The notes beneath the pieces are model-generated. The model made no database searches and was not told the origin of the DNA. It was given only the letters and a program-made list of their open reading frames with translations. A DNA stretch of 64,000 bases, taken from NCBI GenBank assembly GCA_027694045.1, contig JAQEWB010000001.1:310001-374000 (forward strand). Direction: 5' to 3'. Position 1 is the first letter of the stretch. Every line of letters begins with the position of its first letter. Below, in pieces: positions 40,830 to 49,454 of this stretch. Source of the DNA: Bacillaceae bacterium OF18-1A. GTDB lineage: Bacteria; Bacillota; Bacilli; Bacillales; Bacillaceae_G. Position numbers and translations under genes: made by a program.

Positions 40830-41279
40830 ATGTTGAAAAAACTTGTAGCAGTAATGACAGCATTCATGGTTATCTTTGGAGCTAGTAGCTTTATGTTCGT
40901 AGATCATGCGGAAGCGAAAAGTTACAAATCTGGTAAAAAATCATACACACCAAGCTCTGGTCAAAAATCAAAAGTTGATTTGAATAAAAAAGATTCTAAT
41001 GTGAATTCACAAAAAACAACAACAGATTCAAAAACAAAAGCAACAAACACAGCACCAAAAAGTAATAAAGGAAGCTTTATGAAAGGTTTATTACTTGGTG
41101 GTCTTGGTGGTTTACTAATGGGTAGCTTATTTGCAAATATGGGAGCTCTTGGTTCTGTATTAGCGTTTATGGTAAATATGTTAGTGATGGCTGGTATCGT
41201 AATGTTAGCAGTTCGTGCATTTAAATACTTCAAAGATCAACGTAAGAAAAAGGCAGATGAAGTAGCATGGAAACAATAA
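40830..41279 (+). CDS. Exported/membrane protein with Gly-rich hydrophobic C-terminal half
   Basis: 149 aa. Signal-like N-terminus (LVAVMTAFMVIFGASSFMFV, then HAEA cleavage-type site), a 55-residue Ser/Lys/Thr-rich linker, then MKGLLLGGLGGLLMGSLFAN and a second membrane stretch (VLAFMVNMLVMAGIVMLAVR) with a basic tail. Such proteins are sometimes labelled Tim44-like, but I see no Tim44 domain. It overlaps the next gene by 13 bases, so it is an operon with yxcD, probably repressed by the DUF1836 protein. Confidence 0.65.
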   Translation: MLKKLVAVMTAFMVIFGASSFMFVDHAEAKSYKSGKKSYTPSSGQKSKVDLNKKDSNVNSQKTTTDSKTKATNTAPKSNKGSFMKGLLLGGLGGLLMGSLFANMGALGSVLAFMVNMLVMAGIVMLAVRAFKYFKDQRKKKADEVAWKQ

Positions 41280-41575
41280 AAATTTCTGAACAAGAGCTTA
41301 TAAATGCGCTTTGCATATATATCGCTGAAAAAAGACAAGTTGGTCCAGAAGAAGTTTTAGTTGAACTTATGTATGATGACGACTACGGTTTCTCTGCTGA
41401 AGTAGAAGTAAATGGTCGCCAGCAAATTTTAATTCAAGCGAACTTAATCGAAGCACTACGCTTGTTGCTTGATCGAGAATACAATGTCAATGCATTTGCA
41501 GCGAGGTTACAACTTGAATTAGATGATGAAGAAGGCATTTACGCATTAGCGAAATTTAATAATGATGAACAATAA
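41267..41575 (+). CDS. yxcD: YxcD-like protein (DUF2653)
   Basis: A 102-aa soluble acidic protein: KISEQELINALCIYIAEKRQ, then EVLVELMYDDDYGFSAEVEV, QILIQANLIEALRLLL and a final LQLELDDEEGIYAL. The order matches B. subtilis YxcD (DUF2653). Function unknown. Its start overlaps the end of the preceding membrane-protein gene, so the two are translationally linked. A strong terminator follows. Confidence 0.75.
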   Translation: METIKISEQELINALCIYIAEKRQVGPEEVLVELMYDDDYGFSAEVEVNGRQQILIQANLIEALRLLLDREYNVNAFAARLQLELDDEEGIYALAKFNNDEQ

Positions 41576-41605
41576 AACTGTTAGAGCGTAAAGCTCTAAC
41601 AGTTT
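41575..41605 (+). terminator. Terminator after yxcD
   Basis: AAACTGTTAGAGC pairs with GCTCTAACAGTTT, followed by T-run. Confidence 0.9.
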
Positions 41606-41731
41606 TTTATTTTGACTAATATTGTTAGTATGTTTCCGCTTTTAAGATAAAATCCAATTATTAATAAACTAAAGAATTGGTAAAAATATGTTATTATGAG
41701 CAAGAATGTTTTATCTTGATAGGGGGATATA

Positions 41732-42454
41732 ATGAAAAAGAAATTATTAGTAACAATAACTGCGGTTTGTTTATCTTTAACTGCTTGTAATTCAACAGAG
41801 CAAACAAAAGATGTACAAGCGAACGAAAAGAAAGATAAGAATGCGGAGCAACAAACTGCAACGACTGACCCAAAAGCTAAAGAAATAAAAGAGAAAAGTA
41901 CAGTAGAGAGATTATCCCAAGACCATAATGTATCATTAGAAGGTGATGGTGAGAATTCTTCTGACTTTTTTGAATTAAAATCTGGATTTGTCATTGCTGA
42001 AGTAGAACATACAGGAGAAAGCAATGCAATCCTTGAGTTGAAAGATGAACAAGGTAATGATGCTGGTTCACTTTCGAATTTTATAGGTAATGGAAAAGAA
42101 AAAAGGTTAGTTCTCGTAAAAAAGAGTGGTAAATATTTCATTAATCCTACAGCGGATGGCCATTGGAAAGTTAATATGTCACAGTCTATCCCAATGGATA
42201 AAGTAATAACAACTCCGGGAACAATTAGTGGCCATGGATCCGATGCTGTATTTGTAAAACTTGAAAAAGGCTTGAAAGAATTGCATGGTGTACATATGAA
42301 CGGTGAAAGTAATTTTATCGTTGAATTGAATGATAGTATCGTATTTAATGAAATTGGTGCAGCTGATACAACGAAAAAAATGCCTGTAAAAGAAAATGGC
42401 ATACATATTTTCACTATTCAAGCAGATGGTGATTGGACAATTGATGTGAAATAA
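41732..42454 (+). CDS. Putative lipoprotein with two related beta domains
   Basis: 240 aa. Signal peptide with lipobox SLTAC, a Lys/Glu/Thr linker to about residue 65, then two similar ~75-residue units. Unit 1 holds FFELKSGFVIAEVEHTGESN and ends GHWKVNM. Unit 2 holds VFVKLEKGLKELHGVHMNGESN and ends GDWTIDVK. So it is a surface protein with an internal duplication. Function unknown. AGGGGG precedes the ATG. Monocistronic. Confidence 0.7.
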   Translation: MKKKLLVTITAVCLSLTACNSTEQTKDVQANEKKDKNAEQQTATTDPKAKEIKEKSTVERLSQDHNVSLEGDGENSSDFFELKSGFVIAEVEHTGESNAILELKDEQGNDAGSLSNFIGNGKEKRLVLVKKSGKYFINPTADGHWKVNMSQSIPMDKVITTPGTISGHGSDAVFVKLEKGLKELHGVHMNGESNFIVELNDSIVFNEIGAADTTKKMPVKENGIHIFTIQADGDWTIDVK

Positions 42455-42457
42455 CTT

Positions 42458-42495
42458 GAAAAGCTCCTCTTATTGTTTTAGATAAGGGGAGCTTT
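42458..42495. terminator. Terminator between lipoprotein gene and hydroxyproline operon
   Basis: AAGCTCC-CTTAT pairs with ATAAG-GGAGCTT, followed by TTTTT. Confidence 0.75.
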
Positions 42496-42523
42496 TTGGC
42501 ATAGAAAGGATAGGATCCGTATA

Positions 42524-43768
42524 TTAAATAATTTCATGGTGTTTATATAAAGTTTTCTCTGTGGAATGAAAATCACGCCAAATTTCATTCATTTTTCGTC
42601 TACCGGCAGCGACCATTGGGTTAAATTGAATTGCAGCTTGTTGACGTACGGCGTGTACATTTTGGATTGCTTGTTGCAAGTGTTGTTCAATCGTATTAGA
42701 TTTTATATTAGCTCGTTTTACAATCGAGTAGCCAGCAACTACTCCTTGCGCCATCGCAATCTTCCCGCTTTCAATTCCAGTAATATTACCAGCAACAAAT
42801 AGACCGGGAAGAGGGGTTTCCATTGTTTCGGAATGAATAGGGACGTGCCCACCTAATTCTGAGATGTAGCGGAAAGGACAACCTGTTACAGCGGCAAGCT
42901 CAGCAAGAGGATATAAACCTCCAGCAATACAAACGAAATCTGCCTCATATATCTTTTCTGATCCGTTAATAATATTACCCTTAGAATCAATGTTAGCAAC
43001 ACGTACTCCTTCAACTTGATCCGTCCCGATAATTTCAAGTGCAGCTTTCCGAAGATGAAGCGGTGTCCCATTTATTTTCATACCGTTATTTGGATAAAAG
43101 TTTAATCCAGCTTTTCGAATCCAATCATATTTCATAAAACGGCTACCAATACGCAATAAAGCAGAAGGAGCGAGATGAGCTGCGTGTAATAGAGAGTTCA
43201 AAACTTCTTCTGGTTCACCAGCTTTTTGACCTAACTCACTTCTTTCAGGAAGTACGATGTGATCCACTTTAATTCCGGCTAATTGTAGTTCATTTAAAAT
43301 AGCGAATGACAAAATATTAGCGCCAATAATGATTCCTTTTTTCCCAACTTGAACGCGGTGAACATTTGTCATAACCTGAGCTGCACCAATTGACATAACT
43401 CCTGGAAGTGTCCATCCAGGAAGGGGAATAGAGTATTCAGCAGCCCCAGTAGCAAGCAAAACAAATGGTGCTTCTAACGTGCCGATATTTGTATGTACAA
43501 ACCAATTACTTTCATCTTTATCTAAATTAAAGACGGAAACACCACATCGAATATCGACTGAAAGCGATTTTGCTTCTTCGTAGAGGCGTTTTGATTCTTC
43601 TATTCCGTTCCACCATTCTCCACTAGGTTCTTGATGCAGTTGCCCTAACAATCTCCCGCCTGGTTTCATAAATTCATCAATAACGAGTACGTTAAGTCCA
43701 AAACGCGCACAAGAGATGGCAGCTGATAATCCTGCTGGTCCAGCGCCGATAATAATTACATCGTTCAT
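42524..43768 (-). CDS. FAD subunit (alpha-type) of D-hydroxyproline dehydrogenase
   Basis: NAD(P)/FAD-type flavoprotein of 414 aa: VIIIGAGPAGLSAAISCARFG at the N-terminus, a second Rossmann segment KKGIIIGANILSFAIL (about residue 145), and PLPGLFVAGNITGIESGKIA near the C-terminus. It resembles HcnB/LhpB-type subunits. Together with the ferredoxin-like, BFD-like and second flavoprotein genes it should oxidise cis-4-hydroxy-D-proline to pyrroline-4-hydroxy-2-carboxylate. It overlaps the upstream ferredoxin gene by four bases (ATGA), so it is the last gene of a three-gene minus-strand operon. Confidence 0.85.
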   Translation of the reverse strand: MNDVIIIGAGPAGLSAAISCARFGLNVLVIDEFMKPGGRLLGQLHQEPSGEWWNGIEESKRLYEEAKSLSVDIRCGVSVFNLDKDESNWFVHTNIGTLEAPFVLLATGAAEYSIPLPGWTLPGVMSIGAAQVMTNVHRVQVGKKGIIIGANILSFAILNELQLAGIKVDHIVLPERSELGQKAGEPEEVLNSLLHAAHLAPSALLRIGSRFMKYDWIRKAGLNFYPNNGMKINGTPLHLRKAALEIIGTDQVEGVRVANIDSKGNIINGSEKIYEADFVCIAGGLYPLAELAAVTGCPFRYISELGGHVPIHSETMETPLPGLFVAGNITGIESGKIAMAQGVVAGYSIVKRANIKSNTIEQHLQQAIQNVHAVRQQAAIQFNPMVAAGRRKMNEIWRDFHSTEKTLYKHHEII

Positions 43769-44097
43769 CGCTTTTTCACCATCTCTCTTACGATATTCGG
43801 ATGTTGCTTTCCACTTTCAACAATCATATCGTTTTCTACAACTGTTAAGCATGCACGTACATTCGCTTGATTATTTACAGTTACACGACATTCTGAACAA
43901 TGCCCAATATTACAATAAATACCACGTGCAGCTCCGCTATCTTCATGCACTCTTAATGTTCTTATTCCGTTTGCAAGTAAAGCGGCCGCGATTGTTTCAT
44001 GCTCATACGCTTCATATTGTTGACCATTAAATTGAAAATTGATGCGTTCACTACTGTTTAAACTACCTAAAATAGGATGATGTGTAATTCTACTCAT
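43765..44097 (-). CDS. (2Fe-2S) ferredoxin-like subunit (HcnA-type) of the dehydrogenase
   Basis: A 110-aa plant-type ferredoxin domain with ligands in YCNIGHCSECRVTVN and, about 15 residues on, NVRACLTVVEN. It is the electron-transfer subunit of HcnABC-like amino acid dehydrogenases. Start and stop overlap the neighbouring genes by four bases on both sides, showing tight coupling and a shared complex. Confidence 0.85.
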   Translation of the reverse strand: MSRITHHPILGSLNSSERINFQFNGQQYEAYEHETIAAALLANGIRTLRVHEDSGAARGIYCNIGHCSECRVTVNNQANVRACLTVVENDMIVESGKQHPNIVREMVKKR

Positions 44098-44366
44098 TTC
44101 CTATCACCTACCGCTCCAAAAGTAACTGCTCGCACGGGTGGCTGGTATTTTAATGGAATCTCATTAAGATTTGCATCAGGAGTTGTACTTTCAATCATTC
44201 GATCTATCATCATTCTACATGTGCGGCCACCGCAAAATCCCATACCTGCACGTGTTCTTAGTTTTAATTCTCTTGCCGAGCATTTATATTCAGCAATTGT
44301 CGATTGAAGCTGTCCGTATGTTACTTCTTCACAACGACAAACAATTAAGTTCTCTTTATTCGTCAT
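44094..44366 (-). CDS. BFD-like (2Fe-2S)-binding subunit
   Basis: A 90-aa protein with the BFD-type cysteine set: Cys10 and Cys12 in IVCRCEEV, Cys45 and Cys50 in GMGFCGGRTC. In HcnB-type enzymes this domain is often fused to the flavoprotein; here it is a separate first gene of the operon. GGAGGAA precedes the ATG at 44366. A sigma-54 promoter lies 39 bases upstream. Confidence 0.85.
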   Translation of the reverse strand: MTNKENLIVCRCEEVTYGQLQSTIAEYKCSARELKLRTRAGMGFCGGRTCRMMIDRMIESTTPDANLNEIPLKYQPPVRAVTFGAVGDRK

Positions 44367-44404
44367 ATGAATTCCTCCTCTAGTTCGGTTTGCACAAATT
44401 ATAA

Positions 44405-44421
44405 TGCAAAAACTATGCCAA
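44405..44421 (-). promoter_or_regulatory. Sigma-54 promoter for the minus-strand dehydrogenase operon
   Basis: Minus strand TTGGCATAGTTTTTGCA: a -24 GG and -12 GC separated by exactly ten bases, matching the sigma-54 consensus. It drives the BFD-ferredoxin-flavoprotein operon and lies at the end of the activator gene. Confidence 0.8.
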
Positions 44422-44441
44422 TATAGAGGAGGGAAGCGTAG

Positions 44442-46103
44442 TTATTTAAGACCAAGCTTTTTTAAACGGTTATATAAAGTGGCTCTCGTTACGCCAAGCT
44501 GTTTCGCGCATTCTAATTTATTCCCATTTAAAATTCGTAAAGCCCTTTCAATGATTCTTTTTTCATGTTCCTCCATTTCTTCTTGTAAAGAAAGAATCGT
44601 ATTATTGTTACTGAGTAAAAGGGAATGAGATGTTTCATGTTCTAAAGTATCATTCGTATGAAATGGTAAATAATCTTGTTTTATAATACCATCCGTTGCA
44701 AATACGACGAGTCTTTCAACTACGTTACGGAGTTCGCGAATATTACCTGGCCAATTGTAATGAAGAAGCTCATGCATAATACTTGAAGGTAAATCACGAA
44801 TTGGTCTGTTATAACTAATTGAAAAATCGTTTAAGAAAGAGTACGTTAACTCGATAATATCCTCACGCCTTTCTCTAAGCGGTGGGATGTGCAAGCTAAC
44901 TACATTTAAACGATAATATAAATCCTCACGGAAAGTTCCTTTTCGCATTTCTTCTTGTAAATCACGGTTTGTAGCAGCAATAATACGAAAATCAATATTA
45001 ATTTCTTTCTCTCCACCAACCCGGTAATACTTTCGTTCTTGCAATACACGTAAAAGCTTTACTTGCATATCGAGTGGCATTTCTCCTATTTCATCAAGAA
45101 ATAGTGTACCACCTTGTGCGAGTTCTATTTTTCCTTTCTTACCTTTACTATTTGCACCAGAAAAAGCTCCGCGTTCATACCCGAATAATTCACTTTCAAA
45201 TAAAGCTTCAGGAATTGCGCCACAATTGATTGAAATGAAAGGCGCCTTTGCAGCTTCACTTGCTTCGTGTATTGCTTTCGCAAATACTTCTTTTCCAACT
45301 CCGCTTTCGCCAAGTATTAAAACAGTTGATTTTACTGAACAAACCTTTTTTGCTAATTGGATCGTTCTTTGTATAACAGGGCTTTTCCCATTCATCGCAA
45401 GGAAAGGATCAGATTCATCTTTATATTTTGCTACTTCTTGTTCTAATCGGTGCATTTCATGTGACATATTAAATAGTTTTTCATTTAATGCGACTTGATT
45501 TGTAACATCCGTTTCGGAAACGACTGCTCCTATAATCGTATCGTTGCAATAAACAGGGTTTGAATTAATTAATACGAACAAATCTGGACGTGGTTGATGA
45601 AACTGAGCGATTATACTTTTTCCATCATGTAAGGATTGTAAAATTTCTAAATCTTTATAATCAAAAAAACGAGTGATTGGTTGTCCGATAATTTCATTAT
45701 GTTCAACCGAAAAGATTTTTTCAGCTCCGTCTGTCCAAGTACGAACACATTCTTTATCATCAATGACTGTCACAGAAGAGTCAGTTGTTTGTATTACGGT
45801 ATTATAAAAAGCTTGCAGGTCATGATAGGAATCAAAAAGAAACGGAATGATTTGTTGGGCGGTTATACAGCATATAGGTTTTTCACTCTCGTTAATGATG
45901 ATAACGGCTAGTTCATGAGAAAATGCATCAATTAAAGAAGTGAACGAGTCATCTTCACATATAACGCCGCAGTTATATGTTTCTGTAGCAGAAGGAAGGT
46001 AATAAAATTTTCCGTCTACTTGTTTAACGTATTGCATGCTACTTGTATGATCGATTGACAAGATGTTCATAAATTCTTTTATTGTTGGAAATGAAAATGT
46101 CAT
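44442..46103 (-). CDS. Sigma-54-dependent transcriptional activator with PAS domain
   Basis: A 553-aa enhancer-binding protein. An N-terminal sensory part (about 1-100), a PAS domain (about 105-220), then the AAA+ domain: Walker A LILGESGVGKEVFAKA, sigma-54 contact loop YERGAFSGANSKG (GAFSGA variant of GAFTGA), and Walker B GGTLFLDEIGEMPLD. The Fis-type HTH (LECAKQLGVTRATLYNRLKK) ends the protein. It lies between two operons that both have sigma-54 promoters, so it is their activator. The effector is probably hydroxyproline or a catabolite. No receiver domain, so direct sensing is likely. Confidence 0.92.
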   Translation of the reverse strand: MTFSFPTIKEFMNILSIDHTSSMQYVKQVDGKFYYLPSATETYNCGVICEDDSFTSLIDAFSHELAVIIINESEKPICCITAQQIIPFLFDSYHDLQAFYNTVIQTTDSSVTVIDDKECVRTWTDGAEKIFSVEHNEIIGQPITRFFDYKDLEILQSLHDGKSIIAQFHQPRPDLFVLINSNPVYCNDTIIGAVVSETDVTNQVALNEKLFNMSHEMHRLEQEVAKYKDESDPFLAMNGKSPVIQRTIQLAKKVCSVKSTVLILGESGVGKEVFAKAIHEASEAAKAPFISINCGAIPEALFESELFGYERGAFSGANSKGKKGKIELAQGGTLFLDEIGEMPLDMQVKLLRVLQERKYYRVGGEKEINIDFRIIAATNRDLQEEMRKGTFREDLYYRLNVVSLHIPPLRERREDIIELTYSFLNDFSISYNRPIRDLPSSIMHELLHYNWPGNIRELRNVVERLVVFATDGIIKQDYLPFHTNDTLEHETSHSLLLSNNNTILSLQEEMEEHEKRIIERALRILNGNKLECAKQLGVTRATLYNRLKKLGLK

Positions 46104-46284
46104 AGTGTCCTCCTGTTATGTATAAAAATTTAGACAGTGTTAAAAAAATAATACACCTATTTACAATTAATTTGAAATATTTTTACAAATAAAAATACTT
46201 TTTATAAAAAGTGTATATATGTAGAGTTGGCACGTCAATTGCATGAAAAGAAAGAGAACGATTTAGGAGAAAGGAGAGATCTAT
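46104..46284 (+). other. Divergent control region of the hydroxyproline island
   Basis: Between the activator gene and the plus-strand operon. Apart from the sigma-54 promoter it holds an AT-rich stretch and a palindrome ACTTTTTATAAAAAGT (about 46195-46210), which might be an activator site. Site identity is a guess. Confidence 0.45.
46227..46243 (+). promoter_or_regulatory. Sigma-54 promoter for the plus-strand catabolic operon
   Basis: TTGGCACGTCAATTGCA, essentially the consensus TGGCACG-N4-TTGC, with GG and GC ten bases apart. It lies 42 bases before the GTG start of the first gene. Confidence 0.9.
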
Positions 46285-47460
46285 GTGAGGCACTGTGACG
46301 TTTTAATAATAGGCGGTGGGATTATAGGATGTTCAATCGCTTATTACACATCAAAATACGGAAGAGACGTAACCATCATTGAAAAAGGGGAATTTGTCAG
46401 TGGAACGTCTTCACGGTGTGACGGGAATATTTTAGCTATTGATAAAGACCCAGGATTTGATAGTCAAATATCGTTAGTAAGCCAAAAACTAGTAACAGAT
46501 TTAAGTGAAGAGTTGGAGCACTCATTTGAATATAGAGCGCCAGGAAGTATTCTCGTTTGTGAATCAGATGAAGAGATGGAAGCTGCGCAGCAATGGGTCA
46601 ATCGGCAAAAAGAAGCTGGTTTACCATTTCGAATGCTAGATAGGCAAGATATAAGAGCGGAATCACCATTTTTTGCGGATGATTTATTAGGTGGTTTAGA
46701 ATGTGCGACCGATTCAACTGTCAATCCATATCTTCTTGCTTTTTCACTTCTAGCAGAGGCAAAAAAGTTCGGTACAAAAGCTTTTAATCATACGGAAGTT
46801 AAGGAAATGAAGAGAGATATCGAAGGGTCCTTTATTGTAGAAACGACAAATGGGACGTTTACTGCAAAGCAAGTTGTAAATGCAGCTGGTGTTTGGGCTC
46901 CAAAAATTGGACAGATGTTAGATGTGAATATCCCAATTGAACCGAGAAAAGGGCATATTATCGTAGCTTCGAGGCAACAACATGTTGGTTGCCGTAAAGT
47001 AATGGAATTTGGTTATTTAATTTCTAAATTTGGCGGAAAACGAAAAGTGGATGCTTTAACTGAAAAATACGGGGTAGCTCTTGTATTTGAGCCGACAGAA
47101 AGTCAAAATTTTTTAATTGGTAGTAGTAGAGAATTTGTAGGCTTTCACACGAGAATTAATAACGAGGTTATTAAATGTATTGCGAACAGAGCGATTCGCT
47201 TTTATCCGAAAATGGCAGATATGATGGTGATTCGTTCTTATGCTGGTTTACGTCCGTGGACAGAAGACCATTTACCGATTATTTCAAGAGTGGAGCATAT
47301 TCCAAATTATTTCATTGCGGCAGGGCATGAAGGAGATGGGATTAGTCTTGCGGCTGTTACTGGAAAAGTGCTTGAAGAGTTATTAAACGAAAAAGAAACA
47401 ATCATTCCTATCGAACCACTTCGTTTAAGTCGTTTTACAGAGAGGGTGTTAAACGGATGA
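46285..47460 (+). CDS. D-hydroxyproline dehydrogenase beta-type FAD oxidoreductase
   Basis: A 391-aa DAO-family flavoprotein: VLIIGGGIIGCSIAYYTSKY at the N-terminus, VVNAAGVWAPKI in the middle and YFIAAGHEGDGISLAAVTGK at the C-terminus. It is like the catalytic subunit of HcnABC/LhpBEF-type dehydrogenases. The start is GTG at 46285 with GGAGAAAGGAG upstream. First gene of the plus operon; it overlaps the epimerase gene by four bases. It should work with the products of the minus operon. Confidence 0.88.
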   Translation: MRHCDVLIIGGGIIGCSIAYYTSKYGRDVTIIEKGEFVSGTSSRCDGNILAIDKDPGFDSQISLVSQKLVTDLSEELEHSFEYRAPGSILVCESDEEMEAAQQWVNRQKEAGLPFRMLDRQDIRAESPFFADDLLGGLECATDSTVNPYLLAFSLLAEAKKFGTKAFNHTEVKEMKRDIEGSFIVETTNGTFTAKQVVNAAGVWAPKIGQMLDVNIPIEPRKGHIIVASRQQHVGCRKVMEFGYLISKFGGKRKVDALTEKYGVALVFEPTESQNFLIGSSREFVGFHTRINNEVIKCIANRAIRFYPKMADMMVIRSYAGLRPWTEDHLPIISRVEHIPNYFIAAGHEGDGISLAAVTGKVLEELLNEKETIIPIEPLRLSRFTERVLNG

Positions 47461-48494
47461 GGTCACAAAGAGTCTTTACGACGATTGATACACATACAGG
47501 CGGGAATCCAACGAGGACATTAATTAGCGGACTTCCAAAGTTAATTGGAAAGACGATGGCAGAGAAAATGTTACATATGAAAGAGGAGTATGACTGGATT
47601 CGGAAATTGTTAATGAATGAGCCGCGTGGTCATGATGTAATGTCAGGAGCATTATTAACGGATCCGTGTCATCCTGAAGCTGATATAGGTGTTATATACA
47701 TAGAGACAGGTGGATATTTACCGATGTGTGGCCACGATACGATTGGTGTATGTACAGCTTTAGTGGAATCAGGTTTAATTCCAGTTATTGAACCTGTTAC
47801 TTCTTTAAAGCTAGATACACCAGCTGGCTTAGTTGAAGTACATATTTCTATTCAAGATGGAAAAGCGAAAGAGGTTACCTTCTGTAATATACCAGCTTTT
47901 TTACTGAAACATATTACTGTACACGTCGAAGATATTGGAACGGTAGAAGCTGATATTGCGTATGGAGGAAATTTTTATGCCATTATCGATGCGAAGTCAG
48001 TAAACCTGGAGTTAGTACCAGAAAACGCCTCTACGATTATTGATAAGGCAATTCATATTAGAAATACAATTAATGAAAAGTTTGAAATCATTCATCCAGA
48101 GCATTCATTTATAAAGGGATTAACGCATGTTGAATTTTATACAGATCCTACTCATGAAAGTGCTCATGTGAAAAATACAGTTGTGGTACCGCCAGGGGGA
48201 ATAGATCGATCTCCATGTGGTACAGGAACATCTGCGAAATTAGCTGTGTTATACGCTCATAAAAAAATTGAAATTGATGAAGAATTCGTGCATGAGAGTA
48301 TCGTTGGATCTCTATTTAAAGGGTGTGTCATCAATACGACTTATGTAGAGAATGTAGAAGCTGTAATAACGAAAATTACTGGTTCAGCTTGGCTTATGGG
48401 AATGCATAGATTTTTTTACAATGAAAAAGATCCACTCAAAGAAGGCTTTTTGCTAATTCCGCCGATGGAACATGAAACGGAGGATGTAAAATGA
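47457..48494 (+). CDS. 4-hydroxyproline 2-epimerase (proline racemase family)
   Basis: A 345-aa cofactor-independent epimerase that converts trans-4-hydroxy-L-proline to cis-4-hydroxy-D-proline. Both catalytic cysteines are present: LPMCGHDTIGVCTAL and RSPCGTGTSAKLAV. The N-terminus has TTIDTHTGGNPTRTLI. The operon context (dehydrogenase, deaminase, semialdehyde dehydrogenase) points to hydroxyproline rather than proline. It overlaps its neighbours by four bases on both sides. Confidence 0.92.
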   Translation: MRSQRVFTTIDTHTGGNPTRTLISGLPKLIGKTMAEKMLHMKEEYDWIRKLLMNEPRGHDVMSGALLTDPCHPEADIGVIYIETGGYLPMCGHDTIGVCTALVESGLIPVIEPVTSLKLDTPAGLVEVHISIQDGKAKEVTFCNIPAFLLKHITVHVEDIGTVEADIAYGGNFYAIIDAKSVNLELVPENASTIIDKAIHIRNTINEKFEIIHPEHSFIKGLTHVEFYTDPTHESAHVKNTVVVPPGGIDRSPCGTGTSAKLAVLYAHKKIEIDEEFVHESIVGSLFKGCVINTTYVENVEAVITKITGSAWLMGMHRFFYNEKDPLKEGFLLIPPMEHETEDVK

Positions 48495-49432
48495 ACATTC
48501 AAAAAATGTATACAGCAGTAGACGTACATGTAGCTGGTGAAGCATTTCGTGTAATTAAAGATGTACCATGTAAATACTACTACAGTTTGGAACAATTAAA
48601 TGAACAATTTTCAGGTGAATTAGCAGATGAAATGCAGCTTTTATTAAATGAACCACGTGGTTTTATTGGTTTAAACGGCTGTATTGTTGTTCCTTCTATT
48701 CATAATGAAGTGGATGCAGCGGTATTATTCTTTAATCATGAAGGATCTATTCCTCTTCATTACGGAGGCATTGTCGCGGTGATGACGATGTTACTAGAAA
48801 GTGGATATTTACAAAAGAGAGAGTCTAATCAATATAAAATTGAAACGCTATCTGGTATTTTTTCAGTCCATGCATATGTAGAGAATGATGAAGTTATATC
48901 TGTTTCGTTTGAAAGCAAACTATGTTATATGGTTGAGAAAGATTTGAAGATTGGTAATATACATTATTCCCTTATACAAGCAGACAAAGTATATGCTGTT
49001 GTAGAAAAAGGCACTTCTTCGCCAGAAATCTGTATTGAAAATATTTCTGAATTAAAGAAATGGGGAAAAGCTACACTACAAGCTATACAAAAACAGTCTT
49101 TAATCAAAAGACTTATTTTAGTAGATTCTTCGCCAAAAGAAAAGAATCATATAACGTCAATTACATTTCATGAAGATAATTTCATAGTACGTTCACCTGG
49201 TTTTGTCTCTACTATTGTGTCTTATGTTTATGCTTTATTCAAACATGATTTTACAACGGATAAACCGTTCAAAAATGAAAGTATATTTAATAGCTTTATA
49301 ACAGTAGAAAAAGTGAAGAAAGAAGAACTAGGATATATTTTTCGCTTTGAAAGTAGAGGATTTATTACAGGGATACAGACGTTTCTGTTAGATCCTACTG
49401 ATCCATTTCCAACAGGTTTCTTATTAAAATAA
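48491..49432 (+). CDS. Proline racemase-family paralogue lacking both catalytic Cys
   Basis: A 313-aa protein clearly of the racemase fold: TAVDVHVAGEAFRVIKDVPC, LLNEPRGFIGLNGCIVVPS, and the C-terminal FRFESRGFITGIQTFLLDP. At the first catalytic site MCGHDTIG is replaced by LHYGGIVA, and at the second SPCGTGTSA is replaced by SPGFVSTIV. No Cys or Thr stands at either position, so racemase or dehydratase chemistry is not expected. The open frame, four-base overlap and central operon position argue that it is retained for a purpose. Confidence 0.85.
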   Translation: MNIQKMYTAVDVHVAGEAFRVIKDVPCKYYYSLEQLNEQFSGELADEMQLLLNEPRGFIGLNGCIVVPSIHNEVDAAVLFFNHEGSIPLHYGGIVAVMTMLLESGYLQKRESNQYKIETLSGIFSVHAYVENDEVISVSFESKLCYMVEKDLKIGNIHYSLIQADKVYAVVEKGTSSPEICIENISELKKWGKATLQAIQKQSLIKRLILVDSSPKEKNHITSITFHEDNFIVRSPGFVSTIVSYVYALFKHDFTTDKPFKNESIFNSFITVEKVKKEELGYIFRFESRGFITGIQTFLLDPTDPFPTGFLLK

Positions 49433-49454
49433 AAATTAAAGGGAGAGAGTAAAT

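Noticed and set aside
41596-42414. 272-aa minus-strand ORF opposite the duplicated lipoprotein
   Set aside because: No ribosome site, unnatural Ser/Phe composition, and the plus-strand lipoprotein has signal peptide, lipobox and terminator.
44442-46103. Regulator as part of a two-component system
   Set aside because: No receiver domain or histidine kinase nearby. It has a PAS sensor and is a one-component sigma-54 activator.
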